Of a stretch of 64,000 bases of DNA, positions 60,155-64,000 are shown one piece after another; the first letter of the stretch is position 1, and every line of letters starts with the position of its first letter. The stretch spans positions 778,501 through 842,500 of the forward strand of contig JACVVK020000204.1 of NCBI GenBank assembly GCA_018292915.2, in the 5' to 3' direction. This DNA comes from Batillaria attramentaria. Lineage: Eukaryota; Mollusca; Gastropoda; Batillariidae. The position numbers and the translations under genes were made by a program. Under the pieces are notes generated by a model. The model was not told the DNA's origin. It was given only the letters and a program-made list of their open reading frames with translations, and did no database searches.

Positions 60155-60673
60155 GTGTCGACTCTACTTACCCGACACGCTCAATCCATGCAGGCACGTC
60201 GTCTGCTGTCCATAGTGGGTTGTGCCCCTTTCACTATGATAGAAATGGGAGACCCATCGCCGTGATTTGCTGATTCCTCTACAGGTTGAAACAGAACATT
60301 TATCGTGAACATTATTTTAGAGCATTTTTAATTCCAATATGACGATATATGACATTTTTATTTCCGGTACACTTTTTTTTTATAGGGAAAACTACCTTTC
60401 GGTTTTAGAGATTATATTGGAAGTCACGACATCACTTGATCCTTGACTCGCTTAATTTAATCTGTGGGATCATTCGGTACAAGGACCTAAGTGTCATCGA
60501 TTGGATAGGCACCTATGTCATTTTACCATATGACGGAAGAGGTTTTGATGACGATTGCACTACTTGCATGTGCGCCAGCAGCCAGTCAGCTGTCGACAGT
60601 TCTCTGAATTTTGCAATACTCTGTGATATTCTGGCGAGTGACGCTGTCAACCCTGTCTATATATCTATTGCAG

Positions 60674-60793
60674 CACCAAGTGAGTGTCCTAGCGATCATC
60701 ACCAGTGTAACAATGGGAAGTGCGTGCTGGTATGGAGGGACAGGTGTGATGGACAAGACGACTGTGGTGACAACTCTGACGAGGACGGATGTC
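60674..60793 (+). CDS. LDLa exon C' (internal exon)
   Basis: Duplicate of exon C: 40 codons, phase 1-1, acceptor TATTGCAG, donor C|GTGAGT followed by (CT)n. The core [16 protein letters not shown] keeps every acidic calcium ligand, unlike exon C, which has Asn at the first. The cysteine spacing, including seven residues between cysteines 3 and 4, matches exon C. This is the last gene exon visible; a fourth, D-type exon would be expected beyond the right edge if the module order holds. Confidence 0.88.
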
Positions 60794-60977
60794 GTGAGTA
60801 CGCTCTCTCTCTCTCTCTCTCAGCTGTGCCTGACTTCATGTGACTAGTGTGGTGGAGTTTTTCTGAGTGTGGAAACCGACGAGCGTTTAGTGTGCGATAG
60901 TGACTTCGTGTGTTGTTCTTCATCACGCATTACTGTCGAGTTGACTCTATATTGTTGCTGATTTATTTCCTCTTTTT

Positions 60978-61191
60978 AAGTTGTTTCTCTATAGAGAAAC
61001 AACTTTATGAGACGGGGCAGATTTTGCTACGCGCAGCAGCAAGTTTCAGTGATACAAAACAAGACTGTGACGTTTCTCCACACAATACTTACTTTCACGC
61101 ACACAGTGACGTAACGAAATCTGCGTCATAGACACCTTACGTGCACTCTATGCTGCTGCGTTCTTTTTGGCGGGAGTTGTGAGACGTGTGT

Positions 61192-61229
<38 letters not shown>

Positions 61230-62594
61230 ACGGATGTAATGATGGCTATCTCCTAAACCACCTCGTTGGAGGCCCTTTTACTTTGAGATAAAATGGGAAT
61301 TCACCTTCTCCAGACCTACCTTTCACGATTTTTAGCCTACTGCATTTTCAGAAGAGTTATCGCCGATTTTAAAAAATCGGTCATGTTACGAATTTTTTCG
61401 CAAAAAATGTTCAAATGGCTTCATTTTCTGAAATTGGGAAGATCATCCAATTATACTGCCTGTTTTCGTAGCACAGCTCTGTAGCTCTGACAGGTTTTGT
61501 GTAAGAAAAATATTTCCGAGGTAGGGGTGGTTTGCATATAAGGCCAAATATCTATGAAAAGACTCCTTCAAATTACTCATCATTCCGGTATTTTTGTCAC
61601 TTGTGCCAACTGCACATATGACATGAACTACTGCACTATTATAGCTTTAGTATTAAGAATAGCAGAGCTTTTAGATAAACACATTTTTCATGTTTCTGCG
61701 AGAAAGCGCCGGTCAAAAAAGTTCCAATTTTGCAATTTCGTAAGTACAATCCAAGGCACTTAAGTCCACTTTTCATCAGCTCTCTAGATCTTCCAGATTT
61801 TATGTAAAAATTAATTCAGTCACGGAAGTCACAAAAGCAACAAGGAAATCACAAGATATGTAGAAGTATCATCTGTCAGACGAGCAGCGTGAGGCTGACG
61901 TCAAATGTTTGGTTCACAGACAAAATCTGCAAGTATCGTCACTGCTTCCGACATTTCATCAACCCTCTGGATCTTCCAGATTTCATGTGAAAAATAATTC
62001 AGTCGGAGCAGTCACAAAGCCAAAAGGGAAATCACAAGACATGAACAAGCATCCTCAGACGATCTCAGTGCTAGAGGCTGACGTCAAAAGTTTACTTCAC
62101 GAAATTGACGTCATCTCTCTCTCTCTGTATGACGACCTGCCTGAGGCTGACGTCAAATGTTTAGTTCACGGAACTGACGTATCTCTCTCTCTCTCTCTCT
62201 CTCTCTGGAAAGCCAGGGTGGCCGAATGGTAGAGCGTTGGACTTTCAATGCTCGGGTCGAGAGTTCGAATCCCGGCTTGGGCCAAATATTTGTACTGGCC
62301 TTTTTCTCGTTGCCCCGTCTTTGATATCACCCTTATGTGGTGGAAAAGGACGTTAAACTCCTAAACACCCACCCACCCACCCTGTCTCTCTGCCTCTCTC
62401 TCTCTCTCTCCCTTCTTCCCCCACCCGGCCCCACCCCCAGTCACGTGGCTAATCGGTCGAGGTCGTAGAGGATCTAGTGTCATCGGTAGAACTTGGAGAG
62501 GGGAGAACCGGCAACAATAACAACAAAACAGACAAAATAAAATGAAGTTTGGAGAAACAACTTTGTAGGACGGGGCCGTTCCTCCTTGTTATAC
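60978..62594. repeat. 1.6-kb dispersed repeat inserted in copy 2
   Basis: Copy 1 is uninterrupted near 11705. The element starts with a perfect 28-bp palindrome (60978-61005, arm AAGTTGTTTCTCTA) and ends near CGTTCCTCCTTGT before TATA. A longer relative is 23475-26900, which differs by two MITEs and a pogo-like element; parts recur at 12880-13080, 26.0-26.7 and 30.78-31.17 kb. Contains a (GT)n (61185-61228), TGACGTCA-rich stretches and a SINE. No coding sequence found. Confidence 0.65.
62207..62385 (+). repeat. tRNA-derived SINE (first family)
   Basis: Complete head (GGTGGCCGAATGGTAGAGCG, anticodon-arm variant CTTTCAA), body and CACCCACC tail, within the 1.6-kb repeat and preceded by (CT)n. 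Confidence 0.83.
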
Positions 62595-63035
62595 TTTCAC
62601 TATCGTATTATTGTATTACATTTGAGTTTCCTAGTTCATTGATACTTTCACAGTAACTTGGGAATATTAGTACGTAACAGTAGTAGTTGAGATTGTCTTC
62701 TTTTTTACCTTGTTCAGTTCTACTGCACCTCACCTTATAGTTTTTTTTTTTTTTTTCTTTCTTTCGTAACTCAAATAATTATATCCAACTTTTTGGCATG
62801 ACTAATTCTGTGTAAAAGGTTCCTTTAGTACTAACGTGATGGATCCGAAGCAACAAAACCTGCGCATGTGACATTTAAATGTGTACCATCTTTTTAACAA
62901 GATATCCGACATTAATTTTTGTTTTTCTTAAGACGCCGTATCTCTTCCATGTATTTGGCATTTCTGAAACGAGACAGAACGCTAGTATGTGTGATGATGC
63001 TATCAGTTTACCCAGGTGTTTTTATGTTTATGTTT

Positions 63036-63385
63036 ATGCGGGGCGGTCATTGGTCTAGTGGTAAAAACTTCGCCACCAATTCGAGAGGTCAGGTTCGAGT
63101 GCCACTCGGGACAAAGAATTTTTCCTTCTTGAAGGTGGCACCGTTCATTCGGGCCGAGCGTCCGGGGCTCTATCCGGGTACTCCGACTTCCTCCCCCTCT
63201 GCTTTGGAAATGTTTCGCGCACAAAATTTGATTATAAATTTAATTTTAAATTTTGAAACTTAAATAGCGGAGATGACCTTTGGCACCACGTGACTGCACT
63301 ATGTTTATGTCAAATGTGTGAGAGAATGCACGTGATTCACATGAGTGTGCATGTTGGGTTCAGTTCGCGGCGCTTTGAGCTAACG
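63036..63385 (+). repeat. tRNA-derived SINE (third family)
   Basis: Orthologous to 19106-19570 and the most regular copy, 350 bp. Head GTCATTGGTCTAGTGGTAAA and GGTCAGGTTCGAGTGCC. Directly upstream, TTTATG repeats mark the place where copy 1 received the LINE. Confidence 0.72.
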
Positions 63386-63474
63386 GTTTTGTCGCTGTAT
63401 CTGGACACTGTGTGAACTCTGCAACTGTGACACAGTTCTGTAAAAAAAATTTCGCACTTCGGAAAGCTTTTTGT

Positions 63475-64000
63475 TGGGAGCTTAGATCTTTAAGGCATCG
63501 CTGTATCACTACACCGCTGTATAAGGCCATCGCTGTATCAACACACCGCCGTGTTAGGCCATCGCTGTATCAACACACCGCCGTGTTAGGCCATCGCCGA
63601 ATCAATACACCGCTGTGGCGCTAAGGCCACCACTGTAATTGTAATGATTTTTATTGTCAGTTTTGTCTGAGCAGACAGTGCAATTTCCCTTCGAGGAACG
63701 AATAAAGTGATATCTCATCAACACTCCGCTGTGCTAAGGCACTGCTATATCAACACACCGCTGTGCTAAGGCACTGCTGTATCAACACTCCGCTGTGCTA
63801 AGGCACTGCTATATCAACACACCGCTGTGCTAAGGCACTGCTTTATCAGCACACCGCTGTGCTAAGGCACTGCTGTATCAACACACCGCTGTGCTAAGGC
63901 ACTGCTGTATCAACACACCGCTGTGCTAAGGCACTGCTATATCAACACACCGCTCTGCTTAGGCACTGCTGTATCAACACACCGCTGTGCTTAGGCACTG
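63475..64000. repeat. 32-bp minisatellite, runs off the edge
   Basis: Tandem units of about 32 bp, consensus like AAGGCACTGCTGTATCAACA then CACCGCTGTGCT. Early units (to 63635) are more varied (GGCCATCGCTGTATCAACAC). About 75 bp of other sequence with an AATAAAG motif (63636-63712) splits the array. At least 12 units are visible. Confidence 0.92.

Larger units (their letters stand above)
48628..60977 (+). repeat. Segmental duplication, copy 2 (core)
   Basis: Collinear partner of 2906-11700, carrying exons A', B' and C'. It is longer because of insertions absent from copy 1: a pogo-like element near 49.3-51.1 kb, a 489-bp MITE at 54494, a hAT-like MITE at 56597, a pogo-like element at 57806 and a 34-bp remnant at 60121. 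It lacks copy 1's hAT-like MITE at 7142 and 279-bp element at 10131. Confidence 0.85.

Overview
The window is animal nuclear DNA. Its only protein-coding gene that I can support consists of short exons with GT-AG introns. The rest is dense microsatellites, tRNA-derived SINEs, broken non-LTR retrotransposons and many small DNA-transposon derivatives. The repeat content (headed SINEs, a tandem-core element like those of molluscs, very high CA/CT content) suggests a lophotrochozoan, most likely a gastropod mollusc. That assignment is inference; no taxon-diagnostic gene is present.

Gene content: eight exons on the + strand each encode one complete LDL-receptor class A (LDLa) module of 38-40 residues. 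They lie at 8994-9107 (A), 9951-10067 (B), 11396-11515 (C), 22701-22820 (D), 42731-42850 (D'), 55907-56020 (A'), 59652-59768 (B') and 60674-60793 (C'). All are phase 1-1, all have an AG acceptor and a perfect GTGAGT donor, and together they would splice in frame into about 314 residues. They are an internal piece of a larger gene encoding a secreted or membrane protein with many LDLa modules. Neither gene end is in the window.

Layout: the A-B-C module and its flanks are a tandem segmental duplication with a period of about 45.7 kb (2.9-19.5 kb against 48.6-63.4 kb). Because both copies are visible, each acts as an empty-site control for the other, and many mobile insertions can be delimited to the base. 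Copy 1 (2.9-19.6 kb) holds a 1.16-kb hAT-like MITE, a 279-bp element, a 6.97-kb reverse-strand CR1/L2-type LINE and, inside that LINE, a second hAT-like MITE and a pogo/Tigger-like element. The 19.6-31 kb stretch holds a LINE fragment, a PIF/Harbinger element with a transposase fragment and a nested SINE, exon D, two CACAGACG-family MITEs and a reverse LTR relic. At 31.2-39.3 kb a nest contains, from inside out, a 6.06-kb LTR retrotransposon without recognisable coding, a hAT-like MITE and a Harbinger-like MITE. The 39.7-48.6 kb stretch holds SINE/LINE fragments, another hAT-like MITE, exon D' and a 1.4-kb element made of roughly 150-bp core repeats. Copy 2 (48.6-63.4 kb) holds two pogo-like insertions, another hAT-like MITE, a 489-bp MITE, a 1.6-kb repeat and a 34-bp element that is little more than two transposon ends. 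A 32-bp minisatellite runs off the right edge.

Most striking: the 34-bp transposon remnant with a perfect 8-bp target duplication; two hAT-like families whose terminal repeats are themselves tandem arrays, one with a core full of A-tract/CGCG palindromes; the coding-free LTR element; and uneven loss of calcium ligands between duplicated LDLa modules.
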